Shown: piece after piece, positions 23,882-37,002 of the stretch
How positions within the stretch are numbered: the first letter of the stretch is position 1
How the letters are laid out: each line of letters begins with the position of its first letter
Origin: Podospora bellae-mahoneyi
Taxonomy: Eukaryota; Ascomycota; Sordariomycetes; Sordariales; Podosporaceae
Assembly (NCBI RefSeq): GCF_035222275.1
Contig: NC_085881.1
Location: 1,984,001-2,048,000 of the forward strand
Reading direction: 5' to 3'
DNA: 64,000 nt
Program-made: the position numbers and the translations under genes
The notes under the pieces: model-generated
Told to the model about the DNA's origin: nothing
Seen by the model: the letters and a program-made list of their open reading frames with translations, nothing else
The model's database searches: none

Positions 23882-24829
23882 ATGGCCTCAACACGAGAGC
23901 GCCGAATCTCCAAGGAGCTCAGCGACCTCCAAAATGACCCCAACTCCGGCGTCAGCGCCCAACCGGTCGACAACAGCCTCCTTCACCTCAAGGGCATCTT
24001 CCCTGGACCCCCCGACACCCCCTACGCCGGCGGCACCTTTCAGGTCGACATCTTGATACCCGAAAACTACCCCTTCAAATCCCCAGTCATGAAGTTTGAC
24101 ACCAAAATCTGGCACCCAAACGTCAGCAGTGTGACGGTACGTTAGACCAAACCTGACCAAAATAGTGGCGGCGGTGGTGGTGGTGGTGTAAGATATCGGC
24201 AAAATGGAACAATACCCCCCGAAACAGCAGCACCACCACCACCACCACCAAATAACCACCCCTCAGGAGAGAAAGAAAACTGTCTGCTAACCAAACCTCC
24301 AAACAGGGTGCCATCTGCCTCGACACCCTCGGCACAGGCTGGTCCCCAGTCGGCACCATCAAAATGGCCCTCATCTCCCTCCGCATGCTCCTCGAATCCC
24401 CCAACCCAAAGGACCCGCAAGACGCCGAGGTGGCCAAGATGATGCTCGAGCAACCCGAGGCGTTTGCCCAAAAGGCGCACGAGTGGGCAGTCAAGTACGC
24501 CGGCGCGCCGAGGAGGGACACGCCTGTGCACAACTACCAAAAGGTTGCTCCGCCCCCGCCGAGGGCGGACGATCCGGCGAGGTATGGCCCTTTCTATCCG
24601 CAAATACCAGTCAAAAAAGTTTTAGGCTGACATGATTTTGTCTTGGTGGAACAGGTACCAAGGCTACAACAAAGACCTCATCGACCGCTTCGTCCACATG
24701 GGCTTTGACCTTGACGCCGTGGTCGAGGCGTTCAACTATGTTGGTATTGATCGCAACGGGGGCGAGGACTACGTGTTGGAGGAGGCTTACATGGGGGATA
24801 TCACTGCGCGGTTACTCGGTGAGCAGTGA
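23882..24829 (+). CDS. ubc1: Ubiquitin-conjugating enzyme E2 with C-terminal UBA domain (Ubc1/UBE2K type)
   Basis: An E2 enzyme that carries ubiquitin on a cysteine and transfers it to substrates or growing chains. Ubc1-type E2s extend K48-linked chains, for example with the APC/C. Three exons (23882-24136, 24307-24581, 24655-24829) join in frame to 234 residues. The UBC fold is complete: the HPN motif at 78-80 and the catalytic Cys89 in GAICLDTLGTGWSPVG, which is rebuilt across intron 1. A linker with PPPPRADDPAR leads to a C-terminal UBA domain (about 195-234) with the MGF signature. E2 plus UBA is unique to the Ubc1/UBE2K class. Intron 1 is 170 nt, long for this window, and contains an inverted GGT/ACC repeat. 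Confidence 0.96.
24173..24246. repeat. Inverted trinucleotide repeat inside UBC1 intron 1
   Basis: A GGT run at 24173-24188 is the exact reverse complement of the first 16 bases of an ACC run starting at 24231, separated by 42 bases. The pair could fold into a 16-bp GC-rich hairpin in the pre-mRNA. It lies wholly within the intron between exons 1 and 2. Confidence 0.9.
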
Positions 24830-25584
24830 GGGGTCATCGTAGTGGTTTCAACCAACCTGGGCGGGGCAACGACAGCAAGTGTAATCAGGAGGGAGGGGAT
24901 GTCTGTGGTAGTCCTTTACGTTTGCATTGGGGAACGGAGTTTTATGGCTATGGGCAGATTTAATTGGGGGTGGTGTTTGTGACTTCGATGTCTTAACGGG
25001 GAGTACTGGCTTTCTTTTCTTTCCTTGACAATTAGAGCCCGGCTCTGGATCGGGGCTTTGGTGCTGTATTTATGGTCCTGTTTTCACAAGTGGAGAGTAT
25101 AACTAATATCTCTGCGTTTTTCATCATTGTGAGCGTTGGTTTCTATATACATGTCTTACGCATTCTTCTGTATCAACAGGTTGTTGTGTTTAGGCACATA
25201 CAGTCAGGTCTTTCATGATTCGGTCACAACATATGACCTAAATTATTTTTAAGCAGCTTTACAAAAACAGGAAACCTTGCCATGCACACATACACGACAG
25301 ATTAGGTATGACCCCCAAGCCCGCCGTTAACCCCCCGCCACCGCCAGTCTATAAAGATTCAAGGATATGATAAAATGCATCAAGGGGCAACAGCGGCTGT
25401 ATCACACACGCAGTATCTCTTCGTCCGAAGTGTCCCGGCGCCCAAAAGTTAATCCTCTCTAGTAAACCCCCCGCCCTGATGTACTGAACCGCACCCGCTT
25501 GCTGTTAAACAAAAGTAGAAAAAACATGTACAGTGAGTGGCTAGCAAGAAACTAGCATGGCATTTCACCTATGACTTCGTTCTT
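24830..25584. other. Convergent 3' spacer
   Basis: About 755 bp between the 3' ends of UBC1 and the succinyl-CoA ligase gene. It contains both 3' UTRs. A C-rich segment lies at 25315-25345. No gene was recognised. Confidence 0.55.
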
Positions 25585-27004
<1,420 letters not shown>

Positions 27005-27579
27005 TTTGTTTGATGTGTGTGTGTACTGCAGACAGGAATATAGAGGAGGAAAGTCGCAGTAATAGCGGCGGGAAGGGGGAGACGGGGGAAGGTCAATGGG
27101 AAATATCAACGGTAAATGTCGTCGGTATCTTTCAGTTCACGAGGTCGAGTGCACCGTCATTTCTCCAACAGCCTACCATGTCCAAAAATGTCTCCCGCTC
27201 TTGGCAGCTTCAGGGAACCAACCGCATCCCCATCTTTGACAGCATGGATCCACACCGCCCCCATTGGCCGGCAATCTAGGTCCCTGCTGCGACGGTGGTA
27301 GTGTTTTTCCGATGTCCGGGTACACCTTGCGGCACGCTCGCCCTACACATTGGGCCGATTCAAAGCGGCTGAGATTAGGTTCACACCCTTCGGCTAGGGG
27401 AGGGGTGCAATCAAGCAAATTCTTATCGCTTTCAACTTGCCCCGCCAACGAATATTGAAGCTCTGACAGACCAACCACGAAATCGAAGAGGAGGCCGAGA
27501 GACGATTTATTGCGCCGACGACTATTACGAACAGACAACTAGCCCCTGAGGCCAGATTGGAGGGGGAAAAGTATCTAAA
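27005..27579. promoter_or_regulatory. Bidirectional promoter spacer between succinyl-CoA ligase and ELP3
   Basis: This 575-bp region must drive two divergent genes. The segment 27010-27025 has a short TG run (tgatgtgtgtgtgtac) right upstream of the ligase start. No other element was recognised with confidence. Confidence 0.45.
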
Positions 27580-29298
27580 ATGGCTACAGCAACTATTACC
27601 ACCACCATCCGCAAGAAGGATGCGAACCTTCCACCAGAAAACGAGCGCTATCTGCGGTGTTGCGCAGATGTCGCCAACGCCCTGATCGAGGACCACGAGG
27701 CATCCAGAGATCCCAGCAAGCCCCGGAAGGATATCAATCTCAACAGCCTGCGCTCCAAGTTCGCAAAGAAGCACAAGCTCAACAATGTCCCACCACTTAC
27801 GGCCATTATCGCCGCCGTCCCCGAACACTACAAGAAATACATTCTCCCCAGGTTGATCGCAAAGCCCATCCGAACATCGTCAGGTATCGCCGTAGTGGCG
27901 GTTATGTGCAAGCCTCACAGATGTCCACACATTGCCTACACAGGAAATATTTGCGTCTACTGCCCCGGCGGCCCAGATTCTGATTTCGAGTACAGCACAC
28001 AGTCCTACACCGGATATGAACCAACCTCTATGCGCGCCATCCGGGCTCGATACGACCCATTCGAGCAGGCCCGCGGCCGTGTTGACCAGCTCAAGGCTCT
28101 GGGCCACTCTGTTGACAAGGTGGAGTATATCATCATGGGCGGTACCTTTATGTCGCTTCCCGAATCCTACCGCAACGAGTTTATCTCCCAGCTTCACAAT
28201 GCCCTTTCCGGATATGGTACGCCCGACGTCGACGAAGCCGTCCGCGCCGGCGAGCAAAGTAGTATCAAGTGCGTCGGCATCACAATCGAAACCAGACCAG
28301 ATTACTGTCTCGCCAGTCACCTAACAGACATGCTCCGCTACGGCTGCACCCGTCTCGAAATCGGCGTGCAGTCCCTCTACGAAGACGTTGCCCGTGACAC
28401 AAACAGAGGTCACACTGTTGCCGCCGTCGCAGAAACATTCTGCCTTTCCAAGGACGCCGGATTCAAGGTCGTTTCCCACATGATGCCTGATCTTCCCAAC
28501 GTGGGGATGGAGCGCGACCTGGACCAGTTCAAGGAATACTTTGAGAACCCTGATTTCCGAACTGACGGTCTGAAGATTTATCCTACCCTCGTCATCCGTG
28601 GGACAGGTCTCTACGAGCTATGGAGAACGGGGAGATACAAGGGCTACACGCCCAACGGCCTCATCGACCTCGTTGCTCGCATCCTGGCTCTTGTACCGCC
28701 ATGGACGCGTATCTACCGTGTCCAGAGAGATATCCCAATGCCCCTCGTCACATCCGGTGTCGAGAACGGCAACCTCAGAGAACTCGCCCTGGCTCGCATG
28801 AAGGACTTTGGCACCTCTTGCCGTGACGTCCGCACCCGCGAAGTGGGTGTCAACGAAGTGAAAAACAAGATCAGACCAAACCAGATCGAGCTCGTGAGGA
28901 GAGATTACACCGCCAACGGAGGATGGGAGACCTTCTTGGCCTACGAAGATCCCAAGCAGGATATCTTGGTTGGTTTGCTTCGGCTGAGAAAGTGCAGCAA
29001 GAAATACACCTTTAGGTCAGAACTCACGGGGCAGCCGACGAGTTTGGTCAGAGAGTTGCATGTGTACGGCATGGCTGTTCCGGTGCACGCTAGAGATCCT
29101 AGAAAGTTCCAGCATCAGGGCTTCGGCACGTTGCTGATGGAGGAAGCGGAGAGAATTGCGAGGGATGAGCATGGGAGCGAGAAGTTGAGTGTTATTTCGG
29201 GTGTTGGTGTGAGGAGTTACTACAGGAAGTTGGGGTACTGGTTGGATGGGCCTTACATGAGCAAGTGGCTGGATGGAAGGCCGGGGCCGGAGGAATAG
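27580..29298 (+). CDS. elp3: Elongator complex catalytic subunit Elp3
   Basis: Elp3 is the radical-SAM/acetyltransferase subunit of Elongator, which adds the carboxymethyl precursor to wobble uridine 34 of tRNAs. The gene is intronless and encodes 572 residues, close to yeast (557) and human (547). The N-terminal tRNA-binding basic segment is followed by the [4Fe-4S] cluster motif Cys115-x9-Cys125-x2-Cys128 ([14 protein letters not shown]). The radical-SAM barrel follows, with GGTFMSLP and the [13 protein letters not shown] segment. The C-terminal GNAT domain has [20 protein letters not shown] and ends with [13 protein letters not shown]. All catalytic landmarks are intact. The ATG at 27580 fits the conserved length. 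Confidence 0.98.
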   Translation: MATATITTTIRKKDANLPPENERYLRCCADVANALIEDHEASRDPSKPRKDINLNSLRSKFAKKHKLNNVPPLTAIIAAVPEHYKKYILPRLIAKPIRTSSGIAVVAVMCKPHRCPHIAYTGNICVYCPGGPDSDFEYSTQSYTGYEPTSMRAIRARYDPFEQARGRVDQLKALGHSVDKVEYIIMGGTFMSLPESYRNEFISQLHNALSGYGTPDVDEAVRAGEQSSIKCVGITIETRPDYCLASHLTDMLRYGCTRLEIGVQSLYEDVARDTNRGHTVAAVAETFCLSKDAGFKVVSHMMPDLPNVGMERDLDQFKEYFENPDFRTDGLKIYPTLVIRGTGLYELWRTGRYKGYTPNGLIDLVARILALVPPWTRIYRVQRDIPMPLVTSGVENGNLRELALARMKDFGTSCRDVRTREVGVNEVKNKIRPNQIELVRRDYTANGGWETFLAYEDPKQDILVGLLRLRKCSKKYTFRSELTGQPTSLVRELHVYGMAVPVHARDPRKFQHQGFGTLLMEEAERIARDEHGSEKLSVISGVGVRSYYRKLGYWLDGPYMSKWLDGRPGPEE

Positions 29299-30503
29299 AT
29301 GGTGTGATGATGATAGCTTTACATGGCCAAAGACCGGTTTGCATGAACAGGCGTTTCTTGGAAAGAATGGGAAGGGATGTATTGATGACTGAAAAGAAAG
29401 GACGTTCTATTTTGTGTGTATTTGTTGACAGGAAAACATAAGCAAAGGTGTTGATACATGTCGTGATGTTGGTTCACCAGCCGCATTGCTCGGCCACAGA
29501 CAGCCACAAAAGATCCTTGGCACTCACCCGGTTCTCTTGCCCCTTTCCCGGCTGTTGTCATCTCAAAAACACAGTGAAGGCGTGATACAAGGTATATATC
29601 ACAGCAGTTCGACATCACTACACATCAACACACAACTCTCCCTCTAGTCACTAGCTCCTCATCATGATCTTCCCGTCGGACATATGCCAATGCTTACCAC
29701 CAAGCCCTCTCAGCAGGTCATATTTGTATCTTAAAGGTCTAGTTCTAGATGAGCAAACGACATGGGCTCAATGTCGTCAATTTATGCTTGTTTCCCAGCG
29801 GAAACTCTAGTCCAGAAAGCGACTAGCGAAATGCTTCTGTCAGATCGCCAAGACGGACGGGTGCTGGCTTGGCTATGGCGAACCGGCGGTAGAGATACGA
29901 ACTAGCAGCTACACGGTAGGCGAGGGGAACGTGATAGGGCTGAGAGCTTGTATCTTCCGCTTATGGGACAAGCTCGTGATATTGTCGACCAGGGACGGAG
30001 TTTTTGCAGGCCTGGAGGGCAGGATGGTGCGTTTCTGGGCGCAAGGCTAGTGGCTAGCCGAGGTGAACTGGCGATGTTCGAACTGGAGGAGGCTGCGGCG
30101 TTGGGCATTAGAGGCCCAAGAGCATCAGGCAGAAGGATTCTGTTTGGGGTTGGGCGAATGAATGTCTCGAAAGGGCGATTGCGTGCTCGTGAAGGTGACC
30201 GCGATGGATGCTGAAGGAGGTATAGGTCAGTCTTGGGGTCGGGCAAGGCTCGGTGGCGGTCATATGATTGCAGGCAGGTTCTGTGAAAGCATCAGTGGAC
30301 TGTGCAAGGCGACAAGGGGTGAGGAAAGCAATGGGGTTATATGATGGAGAGCAGGGGGATAGGATGAAGTATAAGAAGGACCTAGAGTCCTCTCTTTACC
30401 AGCATGTCTTCACCACCATCCAGCATCTCAAGCCCATCTCAATCAACGCCAGCATCACCTGCCCGTACTCAACAAGTTCTCTTCATCAAACACCACCGCC
30501 ACA
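29299..30503. other. Intergenic, no gene seen
   Basis: About 1.2 kb downstream of ELP3. Open frames between 29900 and 30350 on both strands show no domains and little similarity to anything I know. The right 120 bp, with tataagaaggac at 30371-30382 and a CT/CA-rich leader, is the likely promoter and 5' UTR of the next gene. Confidence 0.5.
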
Positions 30504-31127
30504 ATGCGCTTCACAATGAAAATCAACCTCGCCCTCGCCCTCGCCACCTTCCTCCTCGGAGCAGAGGCCGCTCCCGCTCCCGCTGCTTCTGCCCAGGAGA
30601 CCGCCGCCACCACCACCGACAAGGTCTTCAAAATCCACACCGACGACTTCGTCAAGTACTTCCCCCCAGGCACCACCCCTTCCCCCTCAGATGAAGCCAA
30701 CCCCGCCGCTGTAACCTCCAGCAAGCTCAAGCTCAAGCTCCGCCACCCCTCCGAGTCCCCCGAGACCTCAGAGAACGCAGCCGCCATCCTCACCAAGCGC
30801 GGCGACTACTGTGGGCACTCCTCCTTCCACAACGTCCGTAGCAACGATTCCCCCACCACCGGTGACTGCTGGCAAATCTACCACAACATCGCTGGCGGCG
30901 GCTCATGGCAGGTCTGGACTTCTGCTCATCGCACTCTGGTCTCGTACGGCGGGTGTGCGTTTGGTGTGGAAATTGATCAGGATTGGATCTCGTTTCAGTA
31001 TGTAGGCGCGTGGGACATTAGGGATTTGATTCGGGACTCGATTAACAACTATGCTTCGGGGGGTAAGGTTGGGACTTGGGGGGAGATGGAGTGTGGGATT
31101 AAGTATACGAAGTGGGGGTTGTTTTAG
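30504..31127 (+). CDS. Secreted Ecp2/Hce2-like small cysteine protein
   Basis: The gene is intronless and encodes 207 residues. Residues 1-22 form a signal peptide (MRFTMKINLALALATFLLGAEA; a second Met at residue 5 is an alternative start). Residues 23-97 form a Pro/Ala-rich pro-region ending in KR at 98-99, a Kex2-type cleavage site. The mature part of about 108 residues has four cysteines (103, 122, 151, 197) and the pattern DYCGHSSF, GDCWQIYHNI, YGGCAFGVE, DIRDLIRDSI and GEMECG. This matches the Hce2 fold named after the Ecp2 effector of Cladosporium. Members are secreted and in some fungi provoke host cell death; in saprotrophs an antagonistic role against other microbes has been proposed. 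Function here is unknown. The start is followed directly by the hydrophobic core. Confidence 0.82.
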   Translation: MRFTMKINLALALATFLLGAEAAPAPAASAQETAATTTDKVFKIHTDDFVKYFPPGTTPSPSDEANPAAVTSSKLKLKLRHPSESPETSENAAAILTKRGDYCGHSSFHNVRSNDSPTTGDCWQIYHNIAGGGSWQVWTSAHRTLVSYGGCAFGVEIDQDWISFQYVGAWDIRDLIRDSINNYASGGKVGTWGEMECGIKYTKWGLF

Positions 31128-34100
31128 GGGAGGAGGTTGCTCTGGAGGTGGATGGTGATGAAGGGGAGAAGGGTTTGATCGAGGGGAGGTGTTGGGAGAT
31201 GGGGATGATGATGGTGTGATTTGGTGTTTGCAGTCGCGGCCGCGGTTGGCGTTGTGGGCGAAGATGGGTGAGGGAGAGGATGTGTCGAGGACCCGAGGTA
31301 GTTAGAGTGTCAATGAGAGCAGACAGGTATCAAGAAGATGTGACTTTGAGATTCAGGGTATTTCTGATGGTGACGTGACTGGAGCCATTACTGCATCCTG
31401 TTTCTGCTTTCTGCTCAGTGGCCGTTGACCGTGGATCAAGGAGGGATGCGTGGAAACCGGGCTGTTAAAGTCGACAGTGGATGATCATGAATAGATCTGC
31501 CTTAGTCCTTGGAATGGGGTGGACAGCCTAAAGAACTGATGAAGAAATGCCAGTAGGCGCCATGGGTAGAGAATTTCCGGGGAATAACGACGAGGCTGAT
31601 GGGGTGCCTGGGAGCAAGGGCGAGACATGCGGGACTGCCGTTGTGGAAGGTGGGCGGGAGGGAGTGGTCCAGTGGGCAGGGCTGACCAAGAGCCAGCGCT
31701 GCGTTACCCGCGTTACGCGTTCCCTCCTTCCAGGTTCACCGTGATTTGCATCCTATCGTCTTTGGACTCAAGCGATCAGTATCAGTTTATCTGGATAATC
31801 CCCATTCTCCTTTCTTGTGTCTGCCCGGACAAAAGCCTGACTACATTTCTGGCCCACAAAGCATTATAGGTTTTTAAAAGGCAGACTTTTGACAGAGGCC
31901 TCAGAGAGTTCTATTCCAACATGAAAAGATCTCTCAACACAAACCGCGGGCGCTAGGCAGTGTTGATGCAAGGCCGCTGGTGTCGGCCGCCCGCCAAGCT
32001 CAGATCTGGAGGTGGTGTGCCGTTCCAAGGGGTAATTTCCAGTTGCTTTCGGGCAATACTGTACAAAATAGATACCTGGCTTCAAGTGCCTGCCATGCCT
32101 GCCCAATGTTTGCACCATTGACCAATGTGGGTGGTCGAGTGCCCCTTGAGACAATCCAAGTCTCCCACACAATCACCCGACCGCCGACGCCAGGTGCAAC
32201 AGACCACACGGCAGGCTTTCCCACTCTCCTTTCCATCCATGCATTAGTTTCTCTGTCGTACCTCCTTCTCTGTAACTTCCACTTGTTCCTGTCCGTTTGT
32301 CTCCCCCTTGTCCTTCTTGGTCGTTGACTGGCACACGCGCTCCGGGACCGACATTTCCACCACCAGACTCCCGAGATCAGTGACATCCGCGGTGTTGCTA
32401 AGATCAAGAGGCTCTCCCTGGAAAGCGTGAGGCAAATTGAATGTTGTTGAGCCCAAAGCCTCCCGACGTGATCTTGTCACAGACGAAGCTCCATCCCTAG
32501 GTGCTGCCTGAAGTTCGGGTTCGGTGAGGCAACCTGAAATGGCACGCTTGTCAACTTGAGCAGGAAGATGCACAATGTATAGTGCAATATGGACATACCG
32601 CTCCGTATAAAACTCTCCGTTTCACACCAGGCTCCGAGGCCTTGGAGGTGTTGATCTCTCGCGTTATCTTGGTGGCTGCTCGTGACTGAGCGGTTCCGTT
32701 AGCACCGAGACCTCACGGCCCTTACTCACTGCAGATACGCACCCATTGTGACGCGACCAAATTATCCCTTGAGTGTTGACACGATGGAAGGGGTTGGAGA
32801 CCTCAGGAGAGCACTCCCTCAAGACTCTTTCGTCTTATATATGGGAATGGATCCATCATTTTTACTACAGGACATGGCCCATGTTACCTCAGCGCGAGGA
32901 GCACGAGTATTTGCTGACTGCTTCGTTGATAGCTCATATTGCTTTACTGCAGCTGTCCTTCTCGGCGGTGATCCGCGGCAGCAAGGTTGCTGAAGACATC
33001 TACCTGGACGAAGCCGGGGAACGCTTTGCAGGCGCGACAGAAGCAACACTGTCAGAATGCGTGTGCGTTTGCTAGGAATTTGAACAGTATTACTTGACCA
33101 CCACATGACGGAATCATTCTACGAGCTCTTCTAGTTCGTCAGAGCCTTGTTTACAAACTCGATGACGACCATCTACCTAAGGTACCTATCCTTTTTGCCC
33201 CACCCGGGGGCCACAACAATCTGCCTTATCGGCATGGCCCTGATGTGAGATACCAGCATGTACCTAATTCTACCTATTCAGGGGCTGAGATTGAGGAGAT
33301 TGTGCCTTCCGCATGGGGATATGTCTTAGAAGACGGTAATCCTCAACAAAAGTGTATGTACCTCGTTGTAGTTGCAATGTATCCAGAGTCGGTGTAGCAG
33401 ATCGGCTTCCACGCCGGTTCCTCGGCCTCCCCCCGCCACATGCACGTTAAAATGGCATCAAGGAAAAATTTTTCGCTTGTCTTAGATGCAATAAAAAGGA
33501 GAACAACGACGTCTTGGAGCCGCCGCCACACGGGAAGAAACAAGCTATTATAGGTACCTAGGATTCTTTCCCAACTAGTATGCTCGCACTGTCTACCTGC
33601 ACGTTCTAGCTACAAGCATCACCTATCCTGTTGCCAACGACGGTAGTGGCATGAGTCATCAGGCTGGTAGCGTCTTGTGTGTGATGTTATGAAAATCCTC
33701 AGTACACTTGCGGCGCAGCAAGGAGCCTTTTAACTTGGCGGAGCCGACTTTTGCCGCTGTCTGCCTTGCTTCAAGGCCAATATCCAAACTGTCGGGTTGC
33801 CCTCGGGTTCCAAAACTTGTATTTTCTGCTTCAAAATCAATAGTGGCGGATAATAAAACGGAATTTTGTCTGAGAAAGGGAGGGCACCAAGACAAGAGTT
33901 GCGGCCGACATCAGTAAGGCAGCCGTGGGCGTGGTCTGCTGGTGTGAACACACAAAAGAAAGGGAGTCACAAAAAGGCCAAGATGAAACAAACAACGCAT
34001 TCACCGTGCACCTAGATAGGACACTTGTTCTCCGGAAAATTGACATTGCCTGGACAAAGCAAACTTGAAATACCAATTGCTATAACTGGATAGTGACATC

Positions 34101-35141
34101 CCCCCAGCCTGAACTTGGTGGCCTGCTACCTCCCCCAAAGCCCACAAGATCTAGACGACCCAATAGAGGACCGGATCGATGAAGAGATTCCATACCGGAT
34201 GCCGGATACTTCCCCGTCGCACCCCCCCTCCGACCACTGTTTGTTTTCAAGGCCGGGCATGACCTGTGCAGCTCGCGGGCGGCACAGGCACGCCGTCAAA
34301 GAATACCCCGGCTGGGACGGATATGGCTCCGGATCATTGACTTCCCATCCCATTGGCTCTCGAGGTAGACTCTAACTCTCAAGCCCCTGGAGTTCATTCT
34401 GCTTTCCAGGCTGCGGGCTAGTTCTAATCTGTTTCCATCCAGAATCCGTGTTTTTCCTTCTCTCTGTCATTCTACATACCCACAGCACCTCCAAACTCTG
34501 ATAAACTGGATTGGTAAAGGATGAAATCAAATTTTGGTCCCAGAGAGCGACTTAACCGCCGGGCTGCCCAACAATGTCATCGTCCTGCCTTTTGGCTGGC
34601 GACGCAAGGTCTTCGTTCATCTTTCTCTTCTTACTCCTGAGTTTTTTTTTGGGTGATAGCTGTATTACTGACGTGATAACATCAGTGGTCTTGAAGCCTG
34701 CCTACCGAAGTCTCAAAAATCGGAAATCTCTGTCGACGAAACTTGAACGAAACCCAACCCCGCCACGTCGAAATATACCAACAACTGGGGTTCACAAAAA
34801 GCCTTACACAGTTGATCTATCAGTGACAGACCTGCAATATCTTGAAGACAATTCAGGAAATAGAAATGCGAGCCCCACGAGATGCTAGACAAAGATGACC
34901 AGCGTCGCGTGGACAGAACCTAACCCCCCTCCTTCAACTCGAGTCGGATAACGGCTTTACAGAATCACAAGTGTGCTGCTGTAACTTTCGACATGTAGAC
35001 AAGACGATCAGGCTTGGTTCAAGGCGTTGTTTTCGTTTGAAGTCTGTTGTCACTTGGACATGTTGCCTCTTGGTCAGTAAGCGCAGCTCAATTTTCTCGT
35101 CTTGGTACCTAGTTCCCTCACCCAGCATTATCATCACATAC
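31128..35141. other. Four-kilobase gene-poor spacer
   Basis: Nothing I can support as a gene between the Ecp2-like gene and tRNA-Leu. Open frames of 60-135 codons occur on both strands, but none has a domain, signal peptide with cysteines, or plausible splice partners. G-rich sequence follows the Ecp2-like stop (31120-31300). Degenerate genes too decayed to recognise by eye cannot be excluded. Confidence 0.5.
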
Positions 35142-35254
35142 GGCAAGGTGGCCGAGCGGTCTAAGGCGCCAGGTTCAGGCCCACTTGAATTAAATTACTC
35201 CTAGAGTATTTCCTGGTCTCGCAAGAGGCGTGGGTTCGAATCCCACCCTTGTCA
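35142..35254 (+). tRNA. tRNA-Leu (anticodon CAG) with 31-nt intron
   Basis: The acceptor strands GGCAAGG (35142-35148) and CCTTGTC (35247-35253) pair with one G-T. D-arm GCC/GGC, anticodon stem CCAGG/CCTGG with loop TTCAGG plus T, a long variable arm TCTCGCAAGAGGC typical of class II tRNAs, and T-arm GTGGG-TTCGAAT-CCCAC are all present. The intron at 35180-35210 sits after position 37. The anticodon CAG reads CUG. Confidence 0.9.
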
Positions 35255-35582
35255 CATCTCTTTTGCTCGTTTTGTATTCCTGTTCTTCTTTCTTTTTGAC
35301 GGACAGTACAACTGAGGGGGAGCTGTAAGGAGGCTTGAGAACTTGTCACTGGACTGTAAGATGAATGGGATATGAGAACCGTGAATGCGCTGGAGGCGAC
35401 GATGTTCGGAGACTCTGGAAGGACATTAGGGAGGCTTGCTCTCTTGATGACGCAAGTCATTAAAGTCTTTATGAAGGAGAAAGATGGCCAAATCTAAAGC
35501 GAACACAGAAATCCAAAGCCCCCAGGTGTGGAAGTCCAGCTCCTACCAAACCAGAATTTACATCAAACACCCTGTCCATTCC
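35255..35582. other. Spacer downstream of tRNA-Leu
   Basis: About 330 bp. A pyrimidine-rich stretch with a T run follows the tRNA (ttctttctttttg near 35286-35298), compatible with RNA polymerase III termination. Otherwise nothing was recognised. Confidence 0.5.
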
Positions 35583-36269
35583 TCAAAATACCATCAGACT
35601 CAAACCCCATAGCACCAAATAGAACGCCAGCCACTGGCCGGTACCAACTCTCTCTCCCCCCGAAAAAGCAATACTAGCCGAAGGAATAGGAGCAAGCTGC
35701 GTCCTACTCGGACTTGACAAAACCGTCCCCGGCCCCGGTCTCTGCTGCACCAACAAACTCCCCTCTCCACCACCACCACCCGTGACCCTCGCCTCATACG
35801 AAGAAGAAGCAGCCGTCACACTTTCACTAGTATCTACTTCGCCTGTCGTGAGCCCCACAGTCAAAACCTCAGTCGTGGTGGTGGTTTCGGACTCACTCGA
35901 AAACAGCGGTCTATTCTCAGCCGGTGGGAACATTGCCGTCTGCGTAGGTGCAGCCTGCGGTGAGAGATGACAATAACTATCAAACACAGCCAGCGCAGAA
36001 GCAGTAGCTTCCGGCTCGGAAGGCATGCACTTTGATGAGACAGCCCTGCTGATTATACTCTCGAATTTTATCGAGCTGGAGGCGCAGAAGCAGGAGTACG
36101 AGGTTGTGCGGCCGCCGTCGCCGCAGCCGGAGACCATGTTTCTCACGATGTTGGACAAGGGGGCTTCGGCGCAGGGGGGGAGGGAGGAGTAGAAGGGGAC
36201 TTGGTTGATGAAGATTCTTTGGGCTGTTGTTGCTGTGACAGCTAGGAGGGGGAGGAGGAGGAGACGCAT
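35583..36269 (-). CDS. Secreted, probably GPI-anchored cysteine-rich (CFEM-like) protein
   Basis: The gene is intronless and encodes 228 residues. The N-terminus MRLLLLPLLAVTATTAQ is a signal peptide. Residues about 30-100 hold six cysteines in the order C-x15-C-x10-C-x-C-x17-C-x18-C, including SYSCFCASS. This resembles a CFEM domain that lacks two of the eight standard cysteines. A Ser/Thr/Gly-rich stalk follows, and the end has a small-residue patch (SIAFSGGE) before a hydrophobic tail (LAFYLVLWGLSLMVF), the pattern of a GPI-attachment signal. CFEM proteins act in haem uptake, cell-wall structure or host interaction; no role is assigned here. The gene is preceded by its own promoter spacer and is convergent with no near neighbour. 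Confidence 0.75.
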   Translation of the reverse strand: MRLLLLPLLAVTATTAQRIFINQVPFYSSLPPCAEAPLSNIVRNMVSGCGDGGRTTSYSCFCASSSIKFESIISRAVSSKCMPSEPEATASALAVFDSYCHLSPQAAPTQTAMFPPAENRPLFSSESETTTTTEVLTVGLTTGEVDTSESVTAASSSYEARVTGGGGGEGSLLVQQRPGPGTVLSSPSRTQLAPIPSASIAFSGGERVGTGQWLAFYLVLWGLSLMVF

Positions 36270-37002
36270 GGTGCCTGTTGGATGGTGTTTAGATGGTTGT
36301 GTTGAGGAGGGAAAAATGAAGTCATCGGGGTGGGTGGTATAGGTGGGTTTTATCCTGCGGTGGTGAAACCTTGCTGAGTCGATTCAGAGATTGGTGTTGT
36401 CTTCAAACGGAAGATGCCGCAGCCTCGAAAAGCCATCAGCGTTTGGGAGATTAAAATAGTTGGGAATACGCGACGGCGGCTTTATGATGATTGCCACCTT
36501 TTGCGCTGAGGAATGATCATATCTGACGCTCCATCATCGCGCAGTACCGTCTCGACAAGAAGAGACAAAATTTCGGCATGCAGGGAAAAGGACTTGGCTG
36601 TTTCTAACTACCGGTCGCTATAGGTAGCCTGGTCAGATGTGGCGTACGGCCCAGGCCGAGATTCTTTTTCTGAGCTCACAAGCGCGCGTTTACTGTTCGT
36701 CAGCTCGTCCGGTGTTGGACCCTGAAATGCTCGGTGGCACAAAAAGGGAAAATATTTCTAGCCTTGCCAGAGCTTTCGTGTTCATTGGTGTTTCTGACAG
36801 GGAAGCCAACAGAAAGGTCTCCAAACGGCATTTCGGAGCTGAACCTTTTGGCCAGTTCAGGCGGCCATCAAAATTGCAAAGTTATGGAAGCATGGCAGAG
36901 CGAGAAAATATCAAACCGACTTGATAAACTCGGTAATCAGCGATCAGTTCTTGCTTTGATGGTTTGCTTTTCTGTTTCGATTTCCATACCTTCCATCCCA
37001 AA
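36270..37002. other. Divergent promoter spacer
   Basis: About 730 bp between the CFEM-like gene (minus) and a membrane-protein gene (plus). No RNA gene or repeat was seen. Confidence 0.5.

Noticed and set aside
32244-33106. Several overlapping 80-110-codon frames on both strands
   Set aside because: No domains, no conserved-looking exons and inconsistent frames; treated as spacer.
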